A stretch of 5,119 nt of DNA from assembly GCA_903871975.1 (NCBI GenBank), contig CAIQIY010000326.1, positions 1-5,119 on the forward strand. The letters run 5' to 3'. Position 1 is the stretch's first letter. Every line of letters starts with the position of its first letter. The notes under the pieces were generated by a model. That model was not told the origin of the DNA and searched no databases. It saw only the letters and a list, made by a program, of their open reading frames with translations. This stretch comes from an uncultured Chloroflexota bacterium (GTDB taxonomy: Bacteria; Chloroflexota; Chloroflexia; Chloroflexales; Roseiflexaceae). Positions 1 to 5,119 of this stretch are shown piece by piece. The translations under genes were made by a program, and so were the position numbers.

Positions 1-1245
1 CCGCTGGCCAGCTTCGTCGACGACCTCATCGCCGATCTCGACCTGCGCGCCGTCTTCGTGGGTGATCGCGTCGCCGGCGAGCGCCGGCAACGCAATCTCG
101 ACCACGTCGTCGCCGCGATCCGGCAGGGTGGCTGGTTGCGGCTGCACGACTACCTCGACGATCGCGCCAACGCCGCCACGCTGGCCGTGCGCGAGCCCGA
201 AGCCACCAACACCTCGTCGCGTGCCGTGCAGCTGATGACGGTCCATGGCGCCAAGGGGCTCGAGTTTCCCGTCGTCGTGCTGGCCGACGCCGCCCACTCG
301 CGCTCGTCCCGCACGCCCCACCTGTTGACCGATGCGGCGTTCGGCATGGCACTGGATCGCCCCGCGCTCGCCACGCCGCTGGTGGACGTGCTCGCCGCGC
401 GCTGGCGCCGCCGCGATCGCGCAGAGTCCTGGCGGTTGTGCTATGTGGCGCTGACCCGCGCCCGCGAGCTGGTGATCATCTGTGGGCACCGACCAGCGAC
501 GCAGGCCTGGTTTGATCGCCTGATGCAACGTGCCGAACAGCACGCCGTGCCGTTCGCGGTCATCGTGCCCGAACCGCCGGGCGAACCGGCATGGCCCGCG
601 CCGGCACCCGTGGTTGCGCCGCCGTGGCCCGACGCGCTGCCGCTGCTGCCGGACGCCGACGCCGCCCAGCCTGCGGCGCCGGGCGTGCACGAGCCCGCGC
701 CGTGGCTGCCCGACACGACGCATGCCGCCGATCCGCCGGCTGTGCCACCCGCGGTGCTCGGCGAACTGGTGCACCTGGCGCTGGCCCACGGCGCTGATCC
801 GCGCGTGCCGGCGCTGCTCGACGATCTCGCGCGACAATGGTTCTGGGACGAGGCGTTGATCCGCGCGGCCGTGGACCGCGCCCTCGAACTCGTCGCGCGA
901 TGGCGCCGGCATCCGGCCAGCGCCGAGATCGACCGCGCCGACCAGTGCTGGCGCGAGCTGTGGCTCACCGACGAGGGGCAGAGCATGCGCATCGATCTGT
1001 TGTACCGCCAGGGCGACCGTTGGCACATCGTGGATTTCAAGTCCGACGATATCACCGATGAGCTGACGCTGCGCGACCGGATCGCCCGCTATCGTCCCCA
1101 ACTCGTGCGCTATGCCGCCGCTGTGCGCGCGATCCTCGGCGTATCGCCGACGGCGAGCCTGTGCCTGCTCAATGACCGTGGGGCCGTGCACATCGTGCCG
1201 ATCCCGTTGGGCGGCACGGCGCAGGGCGCACCGCCGTGCCGTTGA
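1..1245 (+). CDS. AddA/RecB-like helicase-nuclease, C-terminal part (5' truncated by window)
   Basis: The reading frame is open from base 1 to the TGA at 1243-1245, giving 414 visible residues of a longer protein whose N-terminal Walker A part lies outside the window. Two UvrD-type superfamily 1 helicase motifs are clear: motif V (VQLMTVHGAKGLEF, about residues 76-89) and motif VI (WRLCYVALTRARELVI, about 144-159). A Pro/Ala-rich linker (about 190-250) follows. The C-terminal domain has the order of a RecB/AddA-type PD-(D/E)xK nuclease: GELVH with His258, IDLLY with Asp332, VDFK with Asp345 and Lys347, and QxxxY with Gln367 and Tyr371. Proteins of this build unwind and resect DNA double-strand ends for RecA-dependent repair, usually together with an AddB-like partner, which would have to lie upstream. 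AddA is the best match, but a stand-alone UvrD-nuclease fusion cannot be excluded without the N-terminus. The nuclease residues all appear present, so the visible part looks functional. Confidence 0.9.
   Translation, partial: PLASFVDDLIADLDLRAVFVGDRVAGERRQRNLDHVVAAIRQGGWLRLHDYLDDRANAATLAVREPEATNTSSRAVQLMTVHGAKGLEFPVVVLADAAHSRSSRTPHLLTDAAFGMALDRPALATPLVDVLAARWRRRDRAESWRLCYVALTRARELVIICGHRPATQAWFDRLMQRAEQHAVPFAVIVPEPPGEPAWPAPAPVVAPPWPDALPLLPDADAAQPAAPGVHEPAPWLPDTTHAADPPAVPPAVLGELVHLALAHGADPRVPALLDDLARQWFWDEALIRAAVDRALELVARWRRHPASAEIDRADQCWRELWLTDEGQSMRIDLLYRQGDRWHIVDFKSDDITDELTLRDRIARYRPQLVRYAAAVRAILGVSPTASLCLLNDRGAVHIVPIPLGGTAQGAPPCR
1211..1242 (+). terminator. GC-rich hairpin over the stop codon of the helicase-nuclease gene
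   Basis: CGGCACGGC (1212-1220) pairs perfectly with GCCGTGCCG (1233-1241). G1221-C1232 extends the stem inward and G1211-T1242 outward as a wobble, making 11 bp around a 10-nt loop. It ends at the stop codon, the right place for a transcript end, but no T-tract follows. It could be a U-less terminator, an mRNA 3'-end stabiliser, or a by-product of coding sequence, since most of it is translated. Confidence 0.35.
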
Positions 1246-1468
1246 GGTGCAGCACAGCGCGCCAGCAGTCTGCACCGATGCGCTCGCCACATCCCCGGTA
1301 CTCGCCCGACCCTCGGTGATCATCTCACCACCGCCCGTTGCGGGAGTGCCGCGCACATTGCGACTGCTTCGCAGTAGAGTGCGAGCGTCACACGACGGCG
1401 TGGGGCCGCGGGCCGGCGTTGGGGCGACCAGCGTCCACGTCGCACACGCCATCCGCAAGGAGGACATC
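1246..1468. other. intergenic region upstream of the flavodoxin-like gene
   Basis: This 223-nt gap separates two genes on the same strand, so the flavodoxin-like gene probably has its own promoter. I see no strong sigma-70 site; the best -10-like hexamer is TAGAGT at 1375-1380 with only a poor -35 match (CGCACA, 1352-1357). Small dyads are present: GGTGA/TCACC (1315-1319 and 1325-1329), ACTGC/GCAGT around 1362-1374, and a bulged 8-bp stem of 1393-1403 with 1435-1442 just upstream of the ribosome binding site. None matches a regulatory family I recognise. No RNA gene or small coding region is supported. Confidence 0.4.
1457..1464 (+). promoter_or_regulatory. Shine-Dalgarno AAGGAGGA
   Basis: AAGGAGGA is a near-perfect anti-16S complement. 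The AGGAGG core ends 5 nt before the ATG at 1469. It decides the start of the flavodoxin-like gene against upstream in-frame starts as far back as 1112, which lie inside the preceding gene. Confidence 0.9.
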
Positions 1469-1936
1469 ATGCGAGCGATGATTATCTATGCGTCATGGTT
1501 TGGACACAATCGCGTGGTCGCCGAACGAATCGCGGCGCAGCTCGAAGCCCGTGGGATCACGACAGTATGCGCACCGGTGAACGAGATCGCGCCGGCCGAA
1601 CTGCTCGGTTGCGATCTGTTGGTGCTCGGCAGCTATACCCATGGCCACCACGCCAGCCGCCAGCTCCACGAGTTGTTGGCGGCGACGCCACCGGTGCGGC
1701 TGCAGCGCGCAGCGGTGGGCGTGTTCGGCGTGCGCAATCCCGACGGCGAAGCCGACGGCATCGACGAACTGACGCTGCGCCTCGAGCAGCTCGGCGCCAT
1801 GCCAGTGGTGCAGCCGCTGCGCATCAATCTGCCGGCCCCCGACTATCTGCCACACGTGTGGTTCGACGCCGACGTCGAGCGGCGCACGCTGGCGTTCGCC
1901 GACGAGCTGATCATGGCGGCGCCGCTGGCGCGCTGA
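1469..1936 (+). CDS. flavodoxin-like protein, 155 aa
   Basis: The protein begins with a hydrophobic first strand and a loop (MIIYASWFGHNRVVAERIA, residues 4-22) that sit where flavodoxins bind FMN phosphate. The second strand and loop (DLLVLGSYTHGHHAS, about 49-63) and the third (VGVFGVRNPDG, about 83-93) fall at the spacing expected of the alternating alpha/beta flavodoxin fold. The length of 155 residues fits a short-chain flavodoxin domain with nothing added. Flavodoxin-fold proteins carry electrons through FMN in the cytoplasm. The phosphate loop departs from the usual (T/S)xTGxT: here it reads SWFGHN, keeping Ser9, Gly12 and the Asn but lacking the two later hydroxyl residues. FMN binding is therefore likely but not assured. 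There is no signal peptide or membrane segment. The start is set by the strong ribosome binding site. The physiological partner is not indicated by neighbours. Confidence 0.85.
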   Translation: MRAMIIYASWFGHNRVVAERIAAQLEARGITTVCAPVNEIAPAELLGCDLLVLGSYTHGHHASRQLHELLAATPPVRLQRAAVGVFGVRNPDGEADGIDELTLRLEQLGAMPVVQPLRINLPAPDYLPHVWFDADVERRTLAFADELIMAAPLAR

Positions 1937-1940
1937 TGGG

Positions 1941-1986
1941 TGCCGTCAGCGTGGTGGCCGCGCCGTGCCCCGGCGACGCTGCGGCA
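1941..1986 (+). terminator. candidate terminator hairpin after the flavodoxin-like gene
   Basis: Four bases after the TGA, TGCCG-t-CAGCGT (1941-1952) pairs with ACGCTG-CGGCA (1976-1986). This gives an 11-bp stem with one bulged T1946 and a GC-rich 23-nt loop. Its position between the stop codon and the rnpB promoter suits a transcript end. No T-tract follows, so it would have to act as a U-less terminator or a processing barrier. Confidence 0.45.
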
Positions 1987-2001
1987 GCATCGCCCCGCAC
2001 G

Positions 2002-2031
2002 TGCACGCTCACCAGCAATCGGTGCTATACT
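2002..2031 (+). promoter_or_regulatory. rnpB promoter, extended -10 type
   Basis: TATACT (2026-2031) is preceded by TGC (2023-2025), making the TGnTATAAT-like extended -10 of the housekeeping sigma factor. The -35 is weak: TGCACG at 2002-2007 with an 18-bp spacer matches the consensus at three of six bases, as is common when the extended -10 compensates. The predicted start, about 7-8 nt downstream near 2038-2040, coincides with the first base of helix P1 of rnpB, an independent check on both calls. Confidence 0.75.
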
Positions 2032-2039
2032 GCGGGGCA

Positions 2040-2486
2040 CATGGCTGATGCAAGCCGCCGCTGGAGGCGACTCCAGAGGAACTTCCCGACTCCTCGGCCG
2101 GGTGCATTGCGCCCGGAAGGCTGCCCTGCGAAACCGTAAGCAGGGGCGCGTGGTCGAGAGGCCTTCGCGACGCAAGACGGCAACAGCAAGCAAACCCGCC
2201 GATGGCCGCGAGGCTCAGGTGAGGGCTGAAAGGGTGCGGTAAGAGCGCACCGGCGCTGGCAGTGATGTCGGCGGCCAGGCGACTGCGCCGGCTGATGGGG
2301 AGCAAGGTGTGTGGGACGGGCTCATCGTGTGGCAGCGACGTCGGTCGCGTTACGACCACCGCGCTCGTTCGCATCGCAGCTGCGACGGTGAAGCGGGTAA
2401 TCCCCGCGGAGCCAGGAGCGGCCCGCGCAGTGCGCGGAGAGAGATGGCGGCAACCAACAGAATCGGGGGTATGCGCATCAGCCATG
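2040..2486 (+). ncRNA. rnpB: RNase P RNA, bacterial A-like type (447 nt)
   Basis: This is the catalytic RNA that, with the RnpA protein, removes 5' leaders from precursor tRNAs. The core is close to E. coli: GCAACAGCAAGCAAACCCG (CR-II, about 2180-2198), then GATGGCC, then GAAAGGGTGCGGTAAGAG (2228-2245), whose stem 2233-2238/2246-2251 is intact. The 3' block ACAGAATCGGGGGTATG (2457-2473) is CR-V. The ends close the fold: P1 2040-2051 with 2475-2486 (12 perfect pairs), P2 2054-2059 with 2446-2451, and P3 2061-2066/2071-2076 capped by a GCGA tetraloop. P4 is CR-I (2081-2089, T2084 bulged) with 2463-2470. Further hairpins are 2098-2105/2109-2116, 2124-2129/2140-2145 and 2423-2428/2432-2437. GGT at 2396-2398 in GGGTAAT is the probable binding site for the tRNA CCA end. 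CR-I differs from the common form at four bases, each compensated in CR-V. Ends are set by P1 and could be off by a few bases. Confidence 0.95.
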
Positions 2487-2539
2487 ACTGGCCATCACCC
2501 GGCCGCCGCGCCGTGCGGCCCCCGCCGATGGCATCGCCG

Positions 2540-2569
2540 GGCTGCGCCAGCCGGGGCACCAGCGCAGCC
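2540..2569. terminator. second GC-rich hairpin in the convergent spacer
   Basis: GGCTGCGC (2540-2547) pairs perfectly over 8 bp with GCGCAGCC (2562-2569), leaving a 14-nt loop. An alternative small hairpin, GGCT/AGCC within 2540-2552, competes with it. It could help end rnpB transcription, since it starts 54 nt past the mature 3' end, but there is no T-tract. Confidence 0.3.
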
Positions 2570-2576
2570 ACGATGA

Positions 2577-2604
2577 GCGATGCGTGCGCCACCGCACGCG
2601 TTGC
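2577..2604. terminator. candidate bidirectional terminator hairpin
   Basis: GCGATGCGTGCG (2577-2588) and CGCACGCGTTGC (2593-2604) form a 12-bp stem, seven pairs of it perfect and GC-rich next to a CCAC loop and two G-T wobbles further out. It begins 7 nt beyond the stop codon of the minus-strand peptidase gene, and from the other side it blocks read-through from rnpB. It is the strongest terminator-like structure in the spacer, though neither flank has a run of T. Confidence 0.5.
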
Positions 2605-2610
2605 GCCAGA

Positions 2611-4833
2611 TTACTCCTCCACGGTCACCGTGTCGTACTGCTCGACCAGGTTGCCGTCGAAGTCCTCGGCCTGAATGCCGAGCACGTAGTCGCCGGCCGG
2701 CGCCTGCAATTCCGTCACGCTCCATGCCACATCACCGAACACCAGCGTATCGCCGGGCTCGGTGCGATATTCCGGCTCGGCATCGGGATCGTCGCTCTTC
2801 ATGTCGTAGACGTGGGTGAAGATCACGAATGCGTCCCCCGGTGATGGCGTGATCGCACGTGGCGCACCGGCGCCGATGGTGCCACCCGCAAATCCGACGA
2901 TGCTGATCAGTTCGCCATCACGGAAGTACAGGCTCGCAGCACGCGGGTTGCCATTCTGCGGCTGGTACTCGCCGCTCACCGAATAAGTCGCCGACTCCCC
3001 GGTCGCGCCGTAGTCTTGCGGATCGAGCAACGCGAAGACGACGCCGCCCTGGCCATCGTCGATCCCGTAGAGCAGTGGCTCCCAGTCGAATTCGATCTCG
3101 ACCAGTGGCTCGTCGCCCCAGTCGGGATAGTTGATGCCGCCGAGCGTCTTCGACTGACCAGCGTCGATGTATTCGCGGTCGATCACGATCAGGGTGTCAT
3201 CATCGGCATTATAGAAGCCGGTGAACGCATAGATGAAGCCGATGTTGGCACCACTCACCTCGGCTGCCAGCGTCGTGCTGCCGGCAATGTTGATGACGCT
3301 CTCCGACAGACGCAATGGGCTGACGGCGATGCCACCGGCACCCGGAGCGCTGATCGGGGCATCGTCGGCCAGTGCTTCACCCAATGGCGTACCAAAGTAG
3401 TGGAATGCCAGGAAGTCATCCCAGCGCGTGTCTTCGGCGAAGCGCCGCGCCACCGTCGTGTAGCTCGCCGGCCCGGCCACTTCGAGGTCATAGATGCTGG
3501 ACTCGGGGAAGTAGATCGACACGCCGTTGGCTGCCGGCCGGGCATCACCGCGGCGATTGGCGATGATCATGGCGCCGAACTGGTCTGCCAGGGCACCAAA
3601 CGCATCGGTGACCGCCGCGTTGCCGCTCTCGTTGGCGCTCAGTTCGGCGAAGTGTGCCAGATCGAGATACGGCGACGCGCTCTCCGAATCGAAGACATTC
3701 TCGAATTTCTGGGCATAGCTGCGCGCCTGGGCGACGGAGCGCTGATCCGTCTCGCTGAGTGCCTCGACGAAGCGATCGAATGCGCCGAGGAATGCAGGCA
3801 TGGTGCTCAGATCATACGCGCTCAGCGTGATGTCGCCGCTGAGATCGGCAGCGACCTGAGCCGCCGACACGTCGGGCTCGCCGCCAAAGAAGCCACCGAT
3901 GAATTCGGCGCGCGCCGCATCATCGATGATGCGGATGTCCTGGTCGATGTAGCTCGCGACGATCGCCGCGCCGAGCTGGCGCGCGTCCATCGCCGGATCG
4001 TCACGCAACGCGCTGAGGAAGCTGGCATAGGCCCACCCCAATGCAGGCTCGAGCTCCTGCGACGCGACCATCACGTCGGCGTGCGGGGCCACGGCGGCAG
4101 CCACCTCGAGATGCCCCATCAGACACGCATCGAAGCCGACGAGCGCGAACCGCTCGATGCCCGTGGTGGAGCGGATGTCCGCCAGTGCCGCATCAATCTC
4201 GTCGAGCAGCAACAGATCGCCATTGGACGTCAGTTCCAGCCCGTCGGGCCCGGCGACCGGCGGGTCTGGATCATTCCAGCCACCCGGCCAGCCCATGCCA
4301 TGATCCGAGAGGATCAACACCTGATGTTCTGCCGGAAATGTCTGGATGGCCCAGGTGGCAAAATCGACCAGCGTAGCGCCATCGGCCATGTTCGCTTCGC
4401 CGAGGTCCTCGACGACCGGCGACGCGATCGTGCCGAGGTCGTCGTCTTGCTGCAGCACATAGCGGCGGGTGCCGGTCCAGTCGTCATCGCCGTCGAACGC
4501 GCCTTCGTAGCGATCGAGCTGCACGACCAGCGTGATGCGCTCGTCCGAGCCGATCAGCTCCATTTCGTTGACATCGGTGAAGATGTCGTACTCGAGAACC
4601 TCGTCGTCGGCGTTGGCGTAGAGCATGATCAGCCAGCTGTCGGCGGCAGCCTCGCGGACCGGGATGTTCTGTTGTGGTGGCTGCGGCGTCGCATCGTCCG
4701 CCACGCGCGTGGCGCGGGGCGGCGGCGCAACGGGAGCGTCGTCGGTCGAGCCACCACATGCGCTGATGAACCACGTGGCGAGCAGCAGGATCGGCAGCGC
4801 GAGGTGCGCACGGCGAGGTGACCGGTGTGGCAT
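2611..4833 (-). CDS. clostripain-family (peptidase C11) lipoprotein, 740 aa
   Basis: This is a predicted secreted, lipid-anchored cysteine peptidase. Residues 1-26 form a lipoprotein signal peptide: basic start (HRSPRRAH), hydrophobic core (LALPILLLATWF) and lipobox ISAC with Cys26, followed by a Gly/Ser/Asp/Pro-rich tether to about residue 65. The C11 domain starts at DSWLIMLYANADDEVLEYD (about 65-83). Its catalytic His178 lies in LILSDHGMGWPGGW and its nucleophile Cys237 in LVGFDACLMG; Asp235, two residues before the Cys, is at the place of an S1-pocket Asp in the family. The peptidase part runs to about 480 (WDDFLAFHYF). Residues from about 500 to 740 look beta-rich, are not recognised, and may bind substrate or cell wall. 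Family members cut after Arg or Lys; that specificity is inferred here. I chose ATG 4833 because it directly precedes the signal peptide and has an AAGG site 5 nt upstream. The in-frame GTG at 5019 would bury the signal. No operon partner is visible. Confidence 0.9.
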   Translation of the reverse strand: MPHRSPRRAHLALPILLLATWFISACGGSTDDAPVAPPPRATRVADDATPQPPQQNIPVREAAADSWLIMLYANADDEVLEYDIFTDVNEMELIGSDERITLVVQLDRYEGAFDGDDDWTGTRRYVLQQDDDLGTIASPVVEDLGEANMADGATLVDFATWAIQTFPAEHQVLILSDHGMGWPGGWNDPDPPVAGPDGLELTSNGDLLLLDEIDAALADIRSTTGIERFALVGFDACLMGHLEVAAAVAPHADVMVASQELEPALGWAYASFLSALRDDPAMDARQLGAAIVASYIDQDIRIIDDAARAEFIGGFFGGEPDVSAAQVAADLSGDITLSAYDLSTMPAFLGAFDRFVEALSETDQRSVAQARSYAQKFENVFDSESASPYLDLAHFAELSANESGNAAVTDAFGALADQFGAMIIANRRGDARPAANGVSIYFPESSIYDLEVAGPASYTTVARRFAEDTRWDDFLAFHYFGTPLGEALADDAPISAPGAGGIAVSPLRLSESVINIAGSTTLAAEVSGANIGFIYAFTGFYNADDDTLIVIDREYIDAGQSKTLGGINYPDWGDEPLVEIEFDWEPLLYGIDDGQGGVVFALLDPQDYGATGESATYSVSGEYQPQNGNPRAASLYFRDGELISIVGFAGGTIGAGAPRAITPSPGDAFVIFTHVYDMKSDDPDAEPEYRTEPGDTLVFGDVAWSVTELQAPAGDYVLGIQAEDFDGNLVEQYDTVTVEE

Positions 4834-4835
4834 AA

Positions 4836-4842
4836 CCACCTT
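4836..4842 (-). promoter_or_regulatory. Shine-Dalgarno AAGGTGG of the C11 peptidase gene
   Basis: On the minus strand AAGGTGG precedes the ATG at 4833, the AAGG core leaving a 5-nt spacer. It supports the start that gives an N-terminal lipoprotein signal over the longer in-frame alternative. Confidence 0.7.
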
Positions 4843-4844
4843 CT

Positions 4845-4860
4845 GCGGCCCCAGGGCCGC
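4845..4860 (-). promoter_or_regulatory. GC-only hairpin abutting the ribosome binding site
   Basis: GCGGCC (4845-4850) and GGCCGC (4855-4860) form six G-C pairs around a 4-nt loop, ending 2 nt before the AAGG of the peptidase gene in the mRNA. Such a stem may hold the ribosome binding site in a fixed open or shielded state. Chance is possible in DNA this GC-rich. Confidence 0.35.
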
Positions 4861-5017
4861 GGTTGCGTTCGGCGCCGCCGCATTGCTCTGGTGCGGGAGC
4901 AGCGCGACTGCCGAACGTGCGAGAGACGCCCACACAGGCCCGCCGCTGCCATGAGCGCGCTGGTGCTCCGGGCGTACCGGCGTGTCGGCGGGCGACTGGC
5001 AACGATGTGTACCACGC

Positions 5018-5023
5018 ACTATA
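5018..5023 (-). promoter_or_regulatory. possible -10 element for the C11 peptidase gene
   Basis: TATAGT reads on the minus strand within a stretch otherwise poor in A and T. The hexamer at -35 distance (TACAGC, 5041-5046 with a 17-bp spacer) is a poor match to consensus. If used, it would give a leader of about 175-180 nt before the ATG at 4833. The remaining bases 5047-5119 show nothing I can name. Confidence 0.3.
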
Positions 5024-5119
5024 CACGATCCGACCAGATCGCTGTACGGGCGCCGAACCAGTCGGGAATGGGGGTTCGCCGGCGCGTGACGCCGCCGTCA
5101 GCGCACCACCGGCGTCGGC

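Larger units (their letters stand above)
2487..2610. other. convergent spacer between rnpB and the C11 peptidase gene
   Basis: These 124 bp lie between the 3' ends of two converging transcripts and contain no supportable gene. They hold three GC-rich hairpins: GGCCGC/GCGGCC (2501-2506, 2515-2520), GGCTGCGC/GCGCAGCC (2540-2547, 2562-2569) and the 12-bp stem at 2577-2604. None has a T-tract on either strand. Confidence 0.7.

Noticed and set aside
1112..1468. In-frame upstream extension of the flavodoxin-like gene
   Set aside because: It overlaps the end of the helicase-nuclease gene in another frame, and the fold begins exactly at the ATG at 1469 behind a near-perfect Shine-Dalgarno.
1246..1468. 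A riboswitch or small RNA in the gap before the flavodoxin-like gene
   Set aside because: Only short, unrelated dyads are present; no conserved riboswitch core such as an FMN (RFN) element is recognisable.
1940..2485. Several Arg/Ala-rich frames of 76-158 residues on both strands across 1940-2485
   Set aside because: The region is rnpB; the frames have low-complexity composition, no ribosome binding sites and no family resemblance.
3016..4821. 601-residue open frame on the plus strand
   Set aside because: It lies exactly codon-on-codon opposite the C11 peptidase gene. It stays open because that GC-rich gene avoids TTA, CTA and TCA codons. It has no ribosome binding site or recognisable domain, whereas the minus-strand protein has a signal peptide and catalytic motifs.
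4834..5019. 62-residue N-terminal extension of the C11 protein from the GTG at 5019
   Set aside because: It would put the lipoprotein signal and lipobox inside the protein, and the GTG overlaps the only plausible -10. The ATG at 4833 has a good ribosome binding site.
1..5119. A new multi-gene defence or metabolic system
   Set aside because: The four genes have separate spacing, signals and orientation, and their roles (DNA end repair, redox, tRNA processing, surface proteolysis) do not suggest a shared function.

Overview
The window is strongly GC-rich bacterial DNA holding three protein genes and one structural RNA gene. Nothing in it is mobile, repetitive or CRISPR-like. The taxon cannot be fixed from the sequence. 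A very GC-rich genome, a clostripain-type lipoprotein and an unusual RNase P core helix would fit a deep lineage such as Chloroflexota, but that is a low-confidence inference.

Left part, plus strand: positions 1-1245 are the 3' end of a UvrD/RecB-superfamily helicase-nuclease (AddA-like), open at the left edge. After a 223-nt gap comes a small flavodoxin-like protein (1469-1936) with a near-perfect Shine-Dalgarno. Its function cannot be inferred from its neighbours.

Middle: 2040-2486 is rnpB, the RNA subunit of RNase P. It is recognised from the conserved core blocks and from the pairing of its two ends (P1, P2, P3, P4). A consensus-like extended -10 lies just upstream and places the start almost exactly at P1. 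The short protein-coding frames across it are not genes.

Right part, minus strand: 4833 down to 2611 encodes a 740-residue predicted lipoprotein of the clostripain (C11) cysteine peptidase family, with the His and Cys catalytic motifs intact and a long beta-rich C-terminal extension. It converges on rnpB, and the 124 bp between them hold three GC-rich hairpins.

The genes look like independent transcription units (DNA repair, redox, RNA processing, cell-surface proteolysis) rather than a joint system. I found no convincing new multi-gene system. The most notable observation is in rnpB: four positions of the normally near-invariant P4 helix differ from the E. coli type, and each is matched by a compensating change in the partner strand. 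A second theme is that every candidate terminator is a GC-rich hairpin without a U-tract.
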